A DNA stretch of 64,000 nt from Mesorhizobium sp. M2E.F.Ca.ET.219.01.1.1 (GCF_004016445.2 NZ_SADT02000003.1:325231-389230), one strand, 5' to 3'. Shown: positions 34,039 to 47,035, counted from the first letter of the stretch. A program made the numbers and translations. Notes: generated by a model from the sequence alone, not told the origin.

Positions 34039-34506
34039 GTGGAACTCAAGCAAGCTCCAACTGCCGAAACCGCCATGCTGATCCGCCGGCCGGTGGCCGA
34101 AGTCTTCGAGGCGATCGTCGATCCGGCGGTCACCACGAAATTCTGGTTCACGCACTCCAGCGGCCGACTGGATGAAGGCAAGCCGGTCGAGTGGGAGTGG
34201 CGCGTGTATGGCGTCTCGACCAGGGTCGAGGTCAGCGAGATCGTCCCCCGCGAAAAGATCGTCATGCGGTGGAACGACCCGCCGACCACCGTCGTCTGGA
34301 CCTTCACTGATATGACTGGCGATGCGACCTTCCTCGAAGTCCGCAACTTCGGCTTCGTCGGCTCGGGCGACGAGCAGGTCAAGCAGGCGGTCGATTCGAC
34401 CGGCGGCTTCTCGCTGGTGCTGGCCGGCGCCAAGGCGTGGCTGGAACAGGGCCTGACGCTAGGCCTGGTCGGCGACCGTCACCCGAAGGGCATTTCGGCC
34501 GGATAG
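34039..34506 (+). CDS. SRPBCC (AHSA1-type) protein, third of operon
   Basis: A 155-residue START-fold protein. IRRPVAEVFEAIVDPAVTTKFWF opens the fold, and PVEWEWRVYGVSTRVEVSEI, KIVMRWNDPPTTVVW and GGFSLVLAGAKAWLEQG follow. It begins at GTG 34039 after GGAGGAGAACC. It lies 22 bases after the VOC gene. Probably bound to the same unknown process as its two operon mates and the ArsR repressor. Confidence 0.9.
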   Translation: MELKQAPTAETAMLIRRPVAEVFEAIVDPAVTTKFWFTHSSGRLDEGKPVEWEWRVYGVSTRVEVSEIVPREKIVMRWNDPPTTVVWTFTDMTGDATFLEVRNFGFVGSGDEQVKQAVDSTGGFSLVLAGAKAWLEQGLTLGLVGDRHPKGISAG

Positions 34507-34525
34507 AGGCCGCCGCTCTGCGGCC

Positions 34526-35290
34526 TTAGTGCCCGCCGCCCGACCCCTGCTTCTTGCGATTGCGTGCCAGCATGTTGAGGCCTTCGACCAACGCCGAAAA
34601 GCCCATGGCCGCGTAGATGTAGCCCTTGGGCACGTGATAGCCCATGCCGTCGGCGATCAGCGTCATGCCGATCATCAGCAGGAAGCCCAGCGCCAGCATG
34701 ACGATGGAGGGATTCCTGGCGATGAAATTGGCGAGCGGCGTCGCCGCCAGCATCATCACGCTCACCGCCACGATCACGGCGACATACATGATGGCGATCT
34801 CATCGGTCATGCCGACGGCGGTGATAATGGAATCGATCGAGAAGACGAGGTCGAGCAGCAGGATCTGGAAGATGGCGCCGGCAAGGCTCAGCTGAAGCGT
34901 ACCCACCATCGTGTCCTGATGATCCTCCGGGTCGACCGTGTGATGGATTTCCTTGGTCGCCTTCCAGACTAGGAACAGGCCGCCGGCGATCAGGATCAGG
35001 TCGCGCCAGGAAAAGCCGTGGCCGAAGGCGGCGAACACCGGCGTCGTCAATTGCACGATGATCGAGATCGTGGCGAGCAGGATGAGGCGCATGACCAGCG
35101 CCGCCGAGATGCCCAGCCGGCGCGCGCGGGCGCGCTGCGCTTCCGGCAGCTTGTTGGTCAGGATCGAGATGAAGATCAGATTGTCGATGCCGAGCACGAT
35201 CTCGAGCACCACAAGTGTCAAAAGCGCAACCCAGGCGGTAGGGTCCGAAACAAAAGCAAAGTGCGGCGCCAGGAATTCGACAAGCTGCAT
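34526..35290 (-). CDS. TerC family integral membrane protein
   Basis: A 254-residue protein with about seven helices in the TerC family. LLTLVVLEIVLGIDNLIFISIL near residues 20-41 is the family signature with the acidic Glu and Asp inside the membrane. LLLDLVFSIDSIITAVGM repeats this pattern in the second half. Linked to metal (Mn) export to exported enzymes in some bacteria, and to tellurite resistance by name only. There is no tellurite gene nearby. It converges with the SRPBCC operon. Confidence 0.93.
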   Translation of the reverse strand: MQLVEFLAPHFAFVSDPTAWVALLTLVVLEIVLGIDNLIFISILTNKLPEAQRARARRLGISAALVMRLILLATISIIVQLTTPVFAAFGHGFSWRDLILIAGGLFLVWKATKEIHHTVDPEDHQDTMVGTLQLSLAGAIFQILLLDLVFSIDSIITAVGMTDEIAIMYVAVIVAVSVMMLAATPLANFIARNPSIVMLALGFLLMIGMTLIADGMGYHVPKGYIYAAMGFSALVEGLNMLARNRKKQGSGGGH

Positions 35291-35360
35291 GGAGGTCGTC
35301 CCCTCTACGATCTAGAGCAGTTTCGTCGCCAGTTAGGCACTGACCTCGCCTATATCAATG

Positions 35361-36185
35361 TCAGGACCAGAAAGACGGCGCCGTTTCTTCGAGCCGCGGC
35401 CCGCGACGAAACGGCGCGATTTTTTCGGTAAGTCCGGTGCGGTCGGAAATATCGACGCCGACGCCGCACAATGTCGCCGGTCCAGTCGCCGCCTCGAAGC
35501 GGCCTTTCGGCACCTTGGAAAGAAACCGGTTAAGCGGCTCTTCCTTGTCCATGCCGAGCGACGAATCATAGTCGCCGCACATGCCGGCATCCGAGATATA
35601 GGCGGTGCCGCCATTGAGGATCTGATGGTCGGCGGTCGGCTGATGCGTATGCGTGCCGACCACCAGGCTGGCGCGGCCGTCGACGAAATGCGCGAAGCAC
35701 ATCTTCTCCGACGTCGCCTCGGCATGGAAATCGACGATCGCCGCATCGGCCTGCTCGCCGAGCGGACAGGCGGCGAGTTCGCGCTCGCCGGCCTGGAACG
35801 GGTCGTCGAGCTCGGGGTGCATGAAGACGCGCCCCATGATGTTGGCGACCAGCACCCTCGCGCCATTGCGGGCGATATAGACGCCAGAGCCGCGCCCCGG
35901 CGTGCCCTTGGGAAAATTGGAGGGCCGCAGGAAGCGCTCCTCGCGCGGCGCGAAGATCAGCGCGTCGCGCTGGTCCCAGACATGGTTGCCCGTAGTGACG
36001 ACATCCGCGCCCGCCGCGAGCGTCTCGCGAAAGATTTCTTCGGTGATGCCGAAGCCGCCGGCGGCGTTCTCGCCATTGACGATGACGAAATCGAGCCTGA
36101 AGTCGGAAATCAGCCCCGGCAGCTGTTCCCAGACCGCCGTGCGCCCTGTTTTGCCAACCATGTCGCCTAGGAAGAGGAGTCTCAT
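35361..36185 (-). CDS. YmdB/TIGR00282 metallophosphoesterase
   Basis: A 274-residue calcineurin-like phosphodiesterase. LFLGDMVGKTGR (Asp8), IVNGENAAGG (Asn37, Glu39), TTGNHVWDQ (Asn67, His68), IVDFHAEATSEK and VVGTHTHQPTADHQIL are the family metal motifs in order. Bacillus YmdB hydrolyses cyclic 2',3'-nucleotides. I chose ATG 36185, which starts at MRLLFLGD; GTG 36191 is 2 codons earlier. It lies downstream of the folate cyclo-ligase gene, a neighbourhood seen in other alphaproteobacteria. Confidence 0.92.
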   Translation of the reverse strand: MRLLFLGDMVGKTGRTAVWEQLPGLISDFRLDFVIVNGENAAGGFGITEEIFRETLAAGADVVTTGNHVWDQRDALIFAPREERFLRPSNFPKGTPGRGSGVYIARNGARVLVANIMGRVFMHPELDDPFQAGERELAACPLGEQADAAIVDFHAEATSEKMCFAHFVDGRASLVVGTHTHQPTADHQILNGGTAYISDAGMCGDYDSSLGMDKEEPLNRFLSKVPKGRFEAATGPATLCGVGVDISDRTGLTEKIAPFRRGPRLEETAPSFWS

Positions 36186-36235
36186 AGCCACTTCTATCCA
36201 GAGCTGTGGACGCTAGGCAAGCGGCACCGAGGTCC

Positions 36236-36754
36236 TTAACGCCGGCCGAAAGGGCTGCGTTGCTGATCGGCTGGCCCCGCGCCAGCGCCGCCAACGCGAA
36301 CGGTCGATGGCGCCATGGGCGGCGTTTTGCGTCCTCGCAACCAGAAGAACCAGACATAGAACAGGGCGAACCCGCCGGTGACGGCAAGCAGGAGCAGCCC
36401 GCCGCGCCAGCCTTTCATGGCGGCGGTGTCGAGGCTCGATGGATCGGCGGGGTCGTAGTAAAATTCTATCCTGTCGCCCTTGGCCGCCTTGTAGAGACCG
36501 ATGTCCTTGCCCTTGCCGGACCATGTCATCGGCGCGTCGTTGGCGACATAGCTCACGGCGACATTGATGCCGTCCGTGGTGAGACCGTTCGCCCGCGTTT
36601 CGCTGTAGGGGCTGACATCCGTCACGGTGGCGACGGTGCGTAGCCAAACAGCTTGGTGATGCAAGCTCGTGCCGATGATGTGGGCTCCCATCGCAAACAG
36701 CACCGCGGCGATCAGGGCGAAAGGCATCAGCAAGTAACGTGCGAAGATAAACAC
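36236..36754 (-). CDS. DUF3592 membrane protein
   Basis: A 172-residue protein with two helices: about 9-29 (LLMPFALIAAVLFAMGAHI) and about 123-143 (GGLLLLAVTGGFALFYVWFFW). The periplasmic loop in between begins TVATVTDVSPYSETRANG and contains VSYVANDAPMTWSGKGKD and RIEFYYDPADPSS, typical of DUF3592. The C-terminal tail is basic and Pro/Gly-rich. Function unknown. Confidence 0.8.
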   Translation of the reverse strand: MFIFARYLLMPFALIAAVLFAMGAHIIGTSLHHQAVWLRTVATVTDVSPYSETRANGLTTDGINVAVSYVANDAPMTWSGKGKDIGLYKAAKGDRIEFYYDPADPSSLDTAAMKGWRGGLLLLAVTGGFALFYVWFFWLRGRKTPPMAPSTVRVGGAGAGPADQQRSPFGRR

Positions 36755-36835
36755 CGCGACCCCCGTCGGCTCGGACTAGATTGCAGGAATATCACCCGAC
36801 GGTTCTTTGAAACGCGTTAAGCGGATGGCGATATT

Positions 36836-37420
36836 TTAAGCGATATCGAAGCGGCGCAACCCGCTTTCGGTCAGTATTTCCGGAATGATGACGTCATGGT
36901 TCTCTTCCGGCACCCGCTCGACTTCCTGGCAATCGAAGGCGATGCCGATCAACCTTGGCGCGATGCCCTTTTCGGCCAACCTGGCGATCGCCCGGTCATA
37001 ATAGCCGGCGCCGTAGCCGATGCGGTGGCCGCGGCCGTCGAAGGCGGCGAGCGGCACCAGCATCAGCGTCGGGTCGAGCACTTCCGCCTCTTCATGCGGG
37101 CCTACCGTGCCGAAGCCCATCTCGACCATCGGCGCGCCGCGCACCAGCTCGCGGAAGACGATCGTGGTCTTGTCGAGGATCGCCGGCAGGCAAAGCCTGG
37201 CGCCCTTCTCGCGCAGCGCGAACATCAGCGGCCGCACATCGACCTCCGAGCGCATCGGCCAGAAGCCGGAGACGATCCGGCCGGGCTTGAAGTCGATTTT
37301 CTCCTTCGCCGTCTCGGCCATTTCGAGAGCGATTTCGACGCGCCAGAATTCGTCCAGCGCATCGCGGCGCGCCAGCGCTTCCTTGCGAAGCTGTTTTTTC
37401 AGGTCTTTGGAAGGTGACAT
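36836..37420 (-). CDS. 5-formyltetrahydrofolate cyclo-ligase
   Basis: A 194-residue enzyme converting 5-formyl-THF to 5,10-methenyl-THF with ATP. KKQLRKEALARRDALD is the N-terminal nucleotide-binding region, FWPMRSEVDVRPLM the folate region, and FDGRGHRIGYGAGYYDRAI (about 127-145) the family signature. A 6S-like RNA lies directly upstream on the same strand, the arrangement known from many proteobacteria (ssrS-ygfA). Confidence 0.95.
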   Translation of the reverse strand: MSPSKDLKKQLRKEALARRDALDEFWRVEIALEMAETAKEKIDFKPGRIVSGFWPMRSEVDVRPLMFALREKGARLCLPAILDKTTIVFRELVRGAPMVEMGFGTVGPHEEAEVLDPTLMLVPLAAFDGRGHRIGYGAGYYDRAIARLAEKGIAPRLIGIAFDCQEVERVPEENHDVIIPEILTESGLRRFDIA

Positions 37421-37504
37421 GTGCGGACGCTAGAAAAGGCCGGGATTGGACGGCGTTACAGGAACGACGTTTTCTAGCGCATGTCTCCCAAAATCGGGAG
37501 AGCG

Positions 37505-37660
37505 ACGATCCACACAACCGGTGGAGAGGTCGATCCCGGGTGCCTACAAAGTAGGTGGGCGCCGTGTGAGAAAACCCACGGGTCTTCCCAGGGACAGCTC
37601 CCTAAGGATCGATAAGGCCCCGGGGATAAGTTTCTCCTGCCGGGAAGCGCAGACCGCCGA
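37505..37660 (-). ncRNA. ssrS: 6S-like RNA (ssrS)
   Basis: 6S RNA binds housekeeping RNA polymerase through a long hairpin with a bubble. This spacer folds so: CCGG plus GGAGA at 37633-37643 (minus strand first) pairs with TCTCC plus CCGG at 37518-37528. Inside, ATCCC and GGG pair with CCC and GGGAT. Apical hairpins include AGGGA/TCCCT, GTGGG/CCCAC and CCTAC/GTAGG. It lies 5' of the cyclo-ligase gene, its usual neighbour. Exact ends are estimated; the strand is taken from synteny, as the fold is near-symmetrical. Confidence 0.75.
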
Positions 37661-37822
37661 GGGCGAATATAGGCCGGTGGGTGGCCGAGCGCCAGAGAAA
37701 CGGATGGGCGTTTGAGCGTTATTTGCTTGGTCGGCTATCGCCAAGGCGGACCACTTTGGCTTCGAAGCTTGCGCGCATGCGCATGGCTCCTTACGGTCGC
37801 CGCAAAATAGCCAGGAGAAGAA

Positions 37823-38659
<837 letters not shown>

Positions 38660-38748
38660 GCCGCCAGCAATAGCGCTTTCCCCTTCTGTGGACCGTTGCC
38701 GGGGAACAGCTGCTGCCGGAGCTTCGGCCCAAAATGTTGGAGGAGAAA

Positions 38749-39195
38749 ATGTCCGAAATCAAAATCCGTCCGCTGGTGCAGTCCGACCACCCCGACTGGC
38801 GGCGGCTATGGACCGACTATCTGACCTTCTACGAGACGAAGCTCCCGGAAGAGGTCTACGCGATCACCTGGAAGCGCCTGTTCACGGATGGCGAGTTCGA
38901 GCCGAAGGGTTTCATCGCAACGCTCGACGGCAAGGCGGTCGGCCTCACCCACTACCTCTACCACCGCTCCGGCTGGTCGCTGGTCAACAACTGCTATTTG
39001 CAGGACCTGTTCGCCGACCCGGACGTGCGCGGCAAAGGCGTTGGCGCGGCGCTGATCAAGGCTGTGCAGGACGAGGCCGGCAAGATCGGCGTCAAGAACG
39101 TCTACTGGATGACGCACGAGACCAACGCCACCGCGCGCCGGCTTTACGACCATGTGGCGCGGCGGACAGGCTTCATCGAGTACGATTTGCTATAA
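38749..39195 (+). CDS. GNAT family N-acetyltransferase in MoxR-VWA operon
   Basis: A 148-residue acetyltransferase. Motif A is LFADPDVRGKGVGAALIKAVQDEAG (about 88-112), followed by VYWMTHETNATARRLYDHVARRTGFIEYDLL. The RBS GGAGGAGAAA precedes ATG 38749. It sits between a MoxR ATPase and a VWA protein, with 7 bases to the latter. Its target is unknown; its place in the operon could be coincidental. Confidence 0.9.
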   Translation: MSEIKIRPLVQSDHPDWRRLWTDYLTFYETKLPEEVYAITWKRLFTDGEFEPKGFIATLDGKAVGLTHYLYHRSGWSLVNNCYLQDLFADPDVRGKGVGAALIKAVQDEAGKIGVKNVYWMTHETNATARRLYDHVARRTGFIEYDLL

Positions 39196-39202
39196 GGGAC
39201 TG

Positions 39203-40393
39203 ATGTTCATCCCCTTCTTCCTCGAACTGAAGGCCGCGCGGGTTCCCGTTTCGCTCAGGGAATATCTGTCGCTGCTGGAGGGGCTGGAAGCCGGGCTCGT
39301 CGACTATGACGTCGAGGCTTTCTACTATCTGGCCCGCTCGGCCCTGGTGAAGGACGAGCGCCATATCGACCGTTTCGACCAGGTGTTTGCGCATGTCTTC
39401 AAGGGCGTCGAGGCGCTTGGCGGTCCCGACGCCGTCGATGTCGCCAACATCCCGGAGGAATGGCTGCGCCGTTTGGCCGAAAAGCACCTGACCGACGAGG
39501 AGAAAAAACTGGTCGAGGCTTTGGGCGGCTTCGACAAGCTGATGGAAACCTTGAAGCAGCGGCTCGATGAACAGAAAGGCCGCCACCAGGGCGGCTCGAA
39601 ATGGATCGGCACCGGCGGCACCTCGCCCTTCGGCGCCTATGGTTACAACCCCGAAGGCGTGCGCATCGGCCAGCACGAGAGCCGGCATCGCCGCGCGGTG
39701 AAGGTTTGGGACAAGCGCGAATTCAGGAATTTCGACGATACCGTCGAGCTCGGCACCCGCAACATCAAGGTGGCGCTGAAGCGGTTGCGCCGCTGGGTGC
39801 GCGAGGGCGCCGAGGAGGAGTTCGACCTGCCCGGCACCATCCACGCCACCGCCGAGCACGGCTATCTCGACGTCAAGACCAGGCCCGAGCGGCGCAACGC
39901 CGTGAAGCTCCTGATGTTTTTCGATGTCGGCGGCTCGATGGACGACCACATCCGCGGCGTCGAGGAATTGTTTTCCGCCGCGCGCGCCGAGTTCCGCCAG
40001 CTCGAATATTTCTACTTCCACAACTGCCTCTACGAGCGCGTCTGGAAGGACAATCGCCGCCGACTGGCCGAGACGATCCCGACCTTCGACCTCATCCACA
40101 AATACGGGCCGGACTATAAGGTGATCGTCGTCGGCGACGCCTCGATGAGCCCTTACGAGATTGCGCATCCGGGTGGCTCGGTCGAGCATTGGAATCCGGA
40201 GGCCGGCAGCGTGTGGCTCACGCGGCTCTTGCAGCAATGGCCGAATGCGATTTGGCTCAATCCGGAAGCCGAGAAGAACTGGCGCTACACGCATTCGATC
40301 GCCATGATCGGCGAGATCTTCGGTGGTCGCATGTTCCCGCTGACATTGGCCGGGCTGGAGGCAGCGACAAGGCAGTTGTCGCGCAAGCATTAG
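39203..40393 (+). CDS. CoxE-like VWA domain protein
   Basis: A 396-residue protein. The N-terminal helical part (about 1-205) has SLREYLSLLEGLEAG and DERHIDRFDQVFAHVFKG. A VWA domain (about 232-390) has the metal site as FFDVGGSMDDH: Asp241 and Ser245 are present but the usual first Ser is Gly243. Downstream, VIVVGDASMSPYEI supplies a further Asp. Partner of the MoxR ATPase in the same operon. The changed metal motif may weaken metal binding, or be normal for this subfamily. Confidence 0.88.
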   Translation: MFIPFFLELKAARVPVSLREYLSLLEGLEAGLVDYDVEAFYYLARSALVKDERHIDRFDQVFAHVFKGVEALGGPDAVDVANIPEEWLRRLAEKHLTDEEKKLVEALGGFDKLMETLKQRLDEQKGRHQGGSKWIGTGGTSPFGAYGYNPEGVRIGQHESRHRRAVKVWDKREFRNFDDTVELGTRNIKVALKRLRRWVREGAEEEFDLPGTIHATAEHGYLDVKTRPERRNAVKLLMFFDVGGSMDDHIRGVEELFSAARAEFRQLEYFYFHNCLYERVWKDNRRRLAETIPTFDLIHKYGPDYKVIVVGDASMSPYEIAHPGGSVEHWNPEAGSVWLTRLLQQWPNAIWLNPEAEKNWRYTHSIAMIGEIFGGRMFPLTLAGLEAATRQLSRKH

Positions 40394-40486
40394 CTCGCTT
40401 TCGCTGGCAGCGCTTGTAACAAAGGCCTATGTTTCGGCGAATACCCGTTGCAAGCAACAACGAGCCGCCAAGGCCGAGGAGATTTC

Positions 40487-40891
40487 ATGGACACCCACGC
40501 CTATCCCGTCACCCGCACCGATGCCGAGTGGCGCGCCCGGCTGACGCCGGAGCAATATGCCGTCATGCGCAACCACGGCACCGAGCGCCCCGGCAGCTGC
40601 GCCCTGCTCTATGAGAAGCGCGCCGGCACCTTCCATTGCGTCGGCTGCGACCAGCCGCTGTTCGAATCCAAGCTCAAGTTCGAGAGCGGCACCGGCTGGC
40701 CGAGCTTCAACGATCCGGTGCCGGGCTCGATCGAGACCACCGTCGACCGCAGCTACGGCATGGTCCGCACCGAATGCCATTGCTCGCGCTGCGGCAGCCA
40801 TCTTGGCCATGTCTTCGAGGACGGCCCGCCCCCGACCGGCCTGCGCTATTGCATCAACGGCGTGGCGTTGCGCTTCGAGCCGTCGGCCTGA
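40487..40891 (+). CDS. msrB: Peptide methionine-R-sulfoxide reductase
   Basis: A 134-residue MsrB that repairs oxidised methionine. Zinc ligands are Cys51, Cys54, Cys99 and Cys102 (FHCVGC and HCSRCG). The catalytic Cys122 is in RYCINGVALRF. GTGWPSFNDP and GSHLGHVFEDGP are family motifs. ATG 40487 follows GAGGAGATTTC. It is about 90 bases past the VWA gene and has its own terminator. Confidence 0.97.
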   Translation: MDTHAYPVTRTDAEWRARLTPEQYAVMRNHGTERPGSCALLYEKRAGTFHCVGCDQPLFESKLKFESGTGWPSFNDPVPGSIETTVDRSYGMVRTECHCSRCGSHLGHVFEDGPPPTGLRYCINGVALRFEPSA

Positions 40892-40914
40892 CCTGTCTCG
40901 GATCATGACTTCGC

Positions 40915-40940
40915 AAAGGGCGGCTTCGGCCGCCCTTTTT
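40915..40940 (+). terminator. Rho-independent terminator after msrB
   Basis: A perfect 10-bp stem (40915-40924 with 40929-40938) with a UUCG loop, ending in TTTTT. It lies about 24 bases past the msrB stop codon. Confidence 0.92.
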
Positions 40941-40946
40941 CATGTC

Positions 40947-40994
40947 GAGCAATTCCAAGAAAAGTGTGAGGCGGTTTTCCGTCGGGAATTGCTC
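40947..40994. repeat. Dispersed palindromic repeat, copy 4
   Basis: The ends GAGCAATTCC and GGAATTGCTC form a perfect 10-bp inverted repeat around GTGAGGCGGTTTTCCGTC. This copy has the best preserved ends of the four. Confidence 0.87.
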
Positions 40995-41008
40995 AATAGA
41001 AAAGCCTC

Positions 41009-41305
41009 TCAACCGACAGCCGTCGCGATCAACCAGAGCGCGGAACCCAGCATCATCAGCTGCGCCTTGAAGCCGCCGGCCTTCTCCGCCGTCCGCCAGA
41101 CGGCGACCGTCAGGAAGATGTTGAAGGGAACGGGGAGGAAATGCACCGTCAGCACCAGCCAGAGCGGCAGCTTCAGCCCGAGCAGCACGAGCGCTAGCGC
41201 CGACGAGGCGATGTTGATTGCCGTGCCGACCAGCAGCATGTCGCGCCAGAACAGCCGGTCGAGCGGCGCTTCGCCTCTCCAGCGGGCACGGAAAAAGTCC
41301 GTCAT
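41009..41305 (-). CDS. Small membrane protein of unknown function
   Basis: A 98-residue protein with three hydrophobic helices: about 23-45 (DMLLVGTAINIASSALALVLL), 46-66 (LPLWLVLTVHFLPVPFNIFL) and 78-97 (FKAQLMMLGSALWLIATAV). The N-terminus is basic. No family recognised. It lies 10 bases after the next gene upstream on the same strand, so they may be co-transcribed. Confidence 0.65.
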   Translation of the reverse strand: MTDFFRARWRGEAPLDRLFWRDMLLVGTAINIASSALALVLLGLKLPLWLVLTVHFLPVPFNIFLTVAVWRTAEKAGGFKAQLMMLGSALWLIATAVG

Positions 41306-41315
41306 CCCCGGCGAC

Positions 41316-41756
41316 CTATCTCCGCCCCAGCACTTCGGTCACCGCTTCTTCGAAGCGTGAGCATTCCCTCACCAGCCAGTCGGTCATGGCCGGCCAGTTG
41401 TCCTCGGCATAGCAGTTCACATGCCAAAGTGAATTGATGCCGAGACCTTGCGCGCTCTGCTCCGGCTTGAGCTTCAGCCTCGCCTCGATCGCCGGCTGGA
41501 ACGGCTTCAGGCGAGACCATGAGTCCGTTGCGCCGAACTTTTCATTGCGGCCGAAGAACACGCCGACATGGTTCTGCGCCGGCGCGACATACATCGAAAG
41601 GACCAAGGCGAAATCCGGCAACCCGCGCTGCCAGAACCACGGTCCGCGCCGCGCCATCCTTGGCCTTTCTTCCGGATGCCGTTCGGCGAACAGCGCCCAG
41701 AAACCGCGATGGCGGAACTCCGAGGCGCGGCGGCCGCCGAAGTCGAACTCGTTCAT
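41316..41756 (-). CDS. Hypothetical protein, possibly DUF4268-like
   Basis: A 146-residue soluble protein. Visible blocks are FWALFAERHPEERPRMAR, VGVFFGRNEKFGATDSWSRLKPFQPAIEARL and the aromatic-rich NSLWHVNCYAEDNWPAMTDWL. The VGVFFGRNE...IEA pattern recalls DUF4268, often linked to nuclease-like domains, but the match is only by eye. ATG 41756 was chosen because upstream sequence is low-complexity arginine-rich. It follows the gapR-like gene by 22 bases. Confidence 0.6.
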   Translation of the reverse strand: MNEFDFGGRRASEFRHRGFWALFAERHPEERPRMARRGPWFWQRGLPDFALVLSMYVAPAQNHVGVFFGRNEKFGATDSWSRLKPFQPAIEARLKLKPEQSAQGLGINSLWHVNCYAEDNWPAMTDWLVRECSRFEEAVTEVLGRR

Positions 41757-41778
41757 GGCCGGCCTCCGGCCACGCGGC

Positions 41779-42039
41779 TCAGACCATGCCGAGAGCGGCC
41801 TTGTAGAGATCGAGGATGGACTCCTCTTCCTGGCGCTCCGCCTGGTCCTTCTTGCGCAGCCGCACGATGGTGCGGATCGCCTTGGTGTCGAAGCCGGTGC
41901 CCTTGGCTTCGGCATAGACATCCTTGATGTCGTCGGAGATCGTCTTCTTCTCTTCCTCGAGCCGCTCGATGCGCTCGATGATGGTGCGCAGCTGGCCGGC
42001 GGCTACAGTCTGGCTGGTCTCGGTGATTTCGTCGGCCAT
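41779..42039 (-). CDS. gapR: GapR/DUF2312 nucleoid-associated protein
   Basis: An 86-residue, almost wholly helical protein. LRTIIERIERLEEEKKTISDD and FDTKAIRTIVRLRKKDQAERQ are the DUF2312 core. In Caulobacter GapR encircles overtwisted AT-rich DNA and helps topoisomerases during replication. Length and motif match closely. It lies 145 bases downstream of pyc on the same strand. Confidence 0.93.
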   Translation of the reverse strand: MADEITETSQTVAAGQLRTIIERIERLEEEKKTISDDIKDVYAEAKGTGFDTKAIRTIVRLRKKDQAERQEEESILDLYKAALGMV

Positions 42040-42184
42040 TTTTCTCTCCGCGTCTTAAGTGCCGCGACTCTGGCGGCAAATTGGAGCGGGTTCGATGCCC
42101 GAGCGGACGCTGCGGGTCAAGACACTTGTCGAGTGCCTGTGGACGGCTGCTGTCAGCCACCCATCAGGGATCGCGAGCCGATCG

Positions 42185-45643
<3,459 letters not shown>

Positions 45644-45859
45644 GGACAGGGCTCCAGCAGCGTAAAGGAGGTGAATGGCGAATGATTAGCGTGAAAATGC
45701 TGCAGCGCAAACAAATTTGCGCGACAGCTAAAACGATTTAACTCGCTTGTTTGCGGCAGACGCGTCGTTACCGCCCCTCCGCCGGTCCGCCGTGGGCGGC
45801 CAGAGCGCGTTCCGAGCCGCCGGGTGGAGTTTCCGGCCGGCCGCGGCCGCGCAAACGAA

Positions 45860-45885
45860 GATGCCCGGCGCAAGGGCCGGGCATC
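45860..45885 (-). terminator. Rho-independent terminator after livK
   Basis: A perfect 10-bp stem (45860-45869 with 45876-45885) and 6-nt loop. On the minus strand it is followed by TTCGTTTG. It lies 29 bases past the livK stop codon and separates the liv operon from pyc. Confidence 0.75.
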
Positions 45886-45913
45886 CATTGCAAGTCGGCT
45901 TCTATTTGCCGGC

Positions 45914-47035
45914 TTATTTCTCGAAGTAGCTGTACTTGCCGTCGTCACCCTTCTTCCATTCGTAGATGACGTAGTCGGGACGGGTGATGTCGCCCTTGGC
46001 GTCGTAGCCGATCTCGCCAATAACCGTCTTCCACGGACCGCCGGACTTGATCACTTCGGCAACCTTCTGCGCATCGTCGGCCGAACCGACCTTGGCGATG
46101 GCCTGGGCGATGATCTGCACGGCGGCATAGGAGTAGAGCGTGTAGGCTTCCGGCTCGAAGCCGGCGGCGCGGAACTTCTCCACGACTTCCTTGGCGTCCG
46201 GATTCTTGCGCGGATCCGGAGCGAAGGTGTTGAGCGTGCCGGCAACCGCGTCGCCCGCGATCGAGGCCAGTTCGTTGGAAACGATGCCATCGCCCGAGAA
46301 CATCGGCGCCTTCAAGCCCTGGTCGGCCGTCTGACGGATGATCAGGCCGGCTTCGGTGTGCAGGCCACCCCAGTAGATCAGGTTGACATTGTTTTCCTTC
46401 ATCTTGGCGATGAGGGCCGAGAAGTCCTTGTCGCCGACATTGATGCCTTCATACATCACTTCCTTGATGCCGTTGGCATTGAGGTTCTTCTTGGTCTCGT
46501 CGGCAAGACCCTGCCCATAAGGCGTCTTGTCGTGGACGATGGCGATCTTGGCGTCCTTGAAGTTCTTGGCGATGTAGTCGCCGGCCACCTTGCCCTGCTG
46601 GTCGTCGCGACCGCAGGTGCGGAACGTGTTCCACAGGCCGCGCTCGGTAAGCTTCGGATTGGTTGCCGACGGAGTCATGACGAGGATGCCGTTTTCGGCA
46701 TAGACTTCCGAAGCCGGAATGGTCACGCCCGAATTGAAGTGGCCGTCGACGAACTTGACGCCGTCGGCGACGAACTTGTTGGCGACCGAGATGCCCTGCT
46801 TGGGATCGGAGACGTCGTCACCGATCTCGATCTTGAGCTGCTGGCCATTGACGCCACCCGCCGCGTTGATGTCGGCGACCGCCTGCTCGGCGCCCTTCTG
46901 CAGCTGTGCGCCGAAGGCGGCGTTCGGGCCGGTGATCGGACCGGCGACGCCGAGCAGGATGTCAGCGGCCCACGCGCTGCCGCTGAACGCGATGAACGCG
47001 GTCAGCGCAACGGCGGACAAGAGTGATTTTTTCAT
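45914..47035 (-). CDS. livK: Branched-chain amino-acid ABC transporter, binding protein
   Basis: A 373-residue periplasmic binding protein of the Leu/Ile/Val type. Signal peptide residues 1-23 (MKKSLLSAVALTAFIAFSGS then AWA). The mature part begins DILLGVAGPITGPNAAFG and has VFVDGHFNSGVTIPASEVYAENGILVMTPSATNPKL, a typical ligand-site region. It brings ligand to LivHM. It is the last gene of the operon here, 136 bases after the DUF6867 gene, and probably has an extra promoter. Confidence 0.94.
   Translation of the reverse strand: MKKSLLSAVALTAFIAFSGSAWAADILLGVAGPITGPNAAFGAQLQKGAEQAVADINAAGGVNGQQLKIEIGDDVSDPKQGISVANKFVADGVKFVDGHFNSGVTIPASEVYAENGILVMTPSATNPKLTERGLWNTFRTCGRDDQQGKVAGDYIAKNFKDAKIAIVHDKTPYGQGLADETKKNLNANGIKEVMYEGINVGDKDFSALIAKMKENNVNLIYWGGLHTEAGLIIRQTADQGLKAPMFSGDGIVSNELASIAGDAVAGTLNTFAPDPRKNPDAKEVVEKFRAAGFEPEAYTLYSYAAVQIIAQAIAKVGSADDAQKVAEVIKSGGPWKTVIGEIGYDAKGDITRPDYVIYEWKKGDDGKYSYFEK

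Noticed and set aside
34526..35290. Tellurite-resistance operon because of terC
   Set aside because: No other ter gene is nearby and single TerC-family proteins are common in alphaproteobacteria, likely in metal handling.
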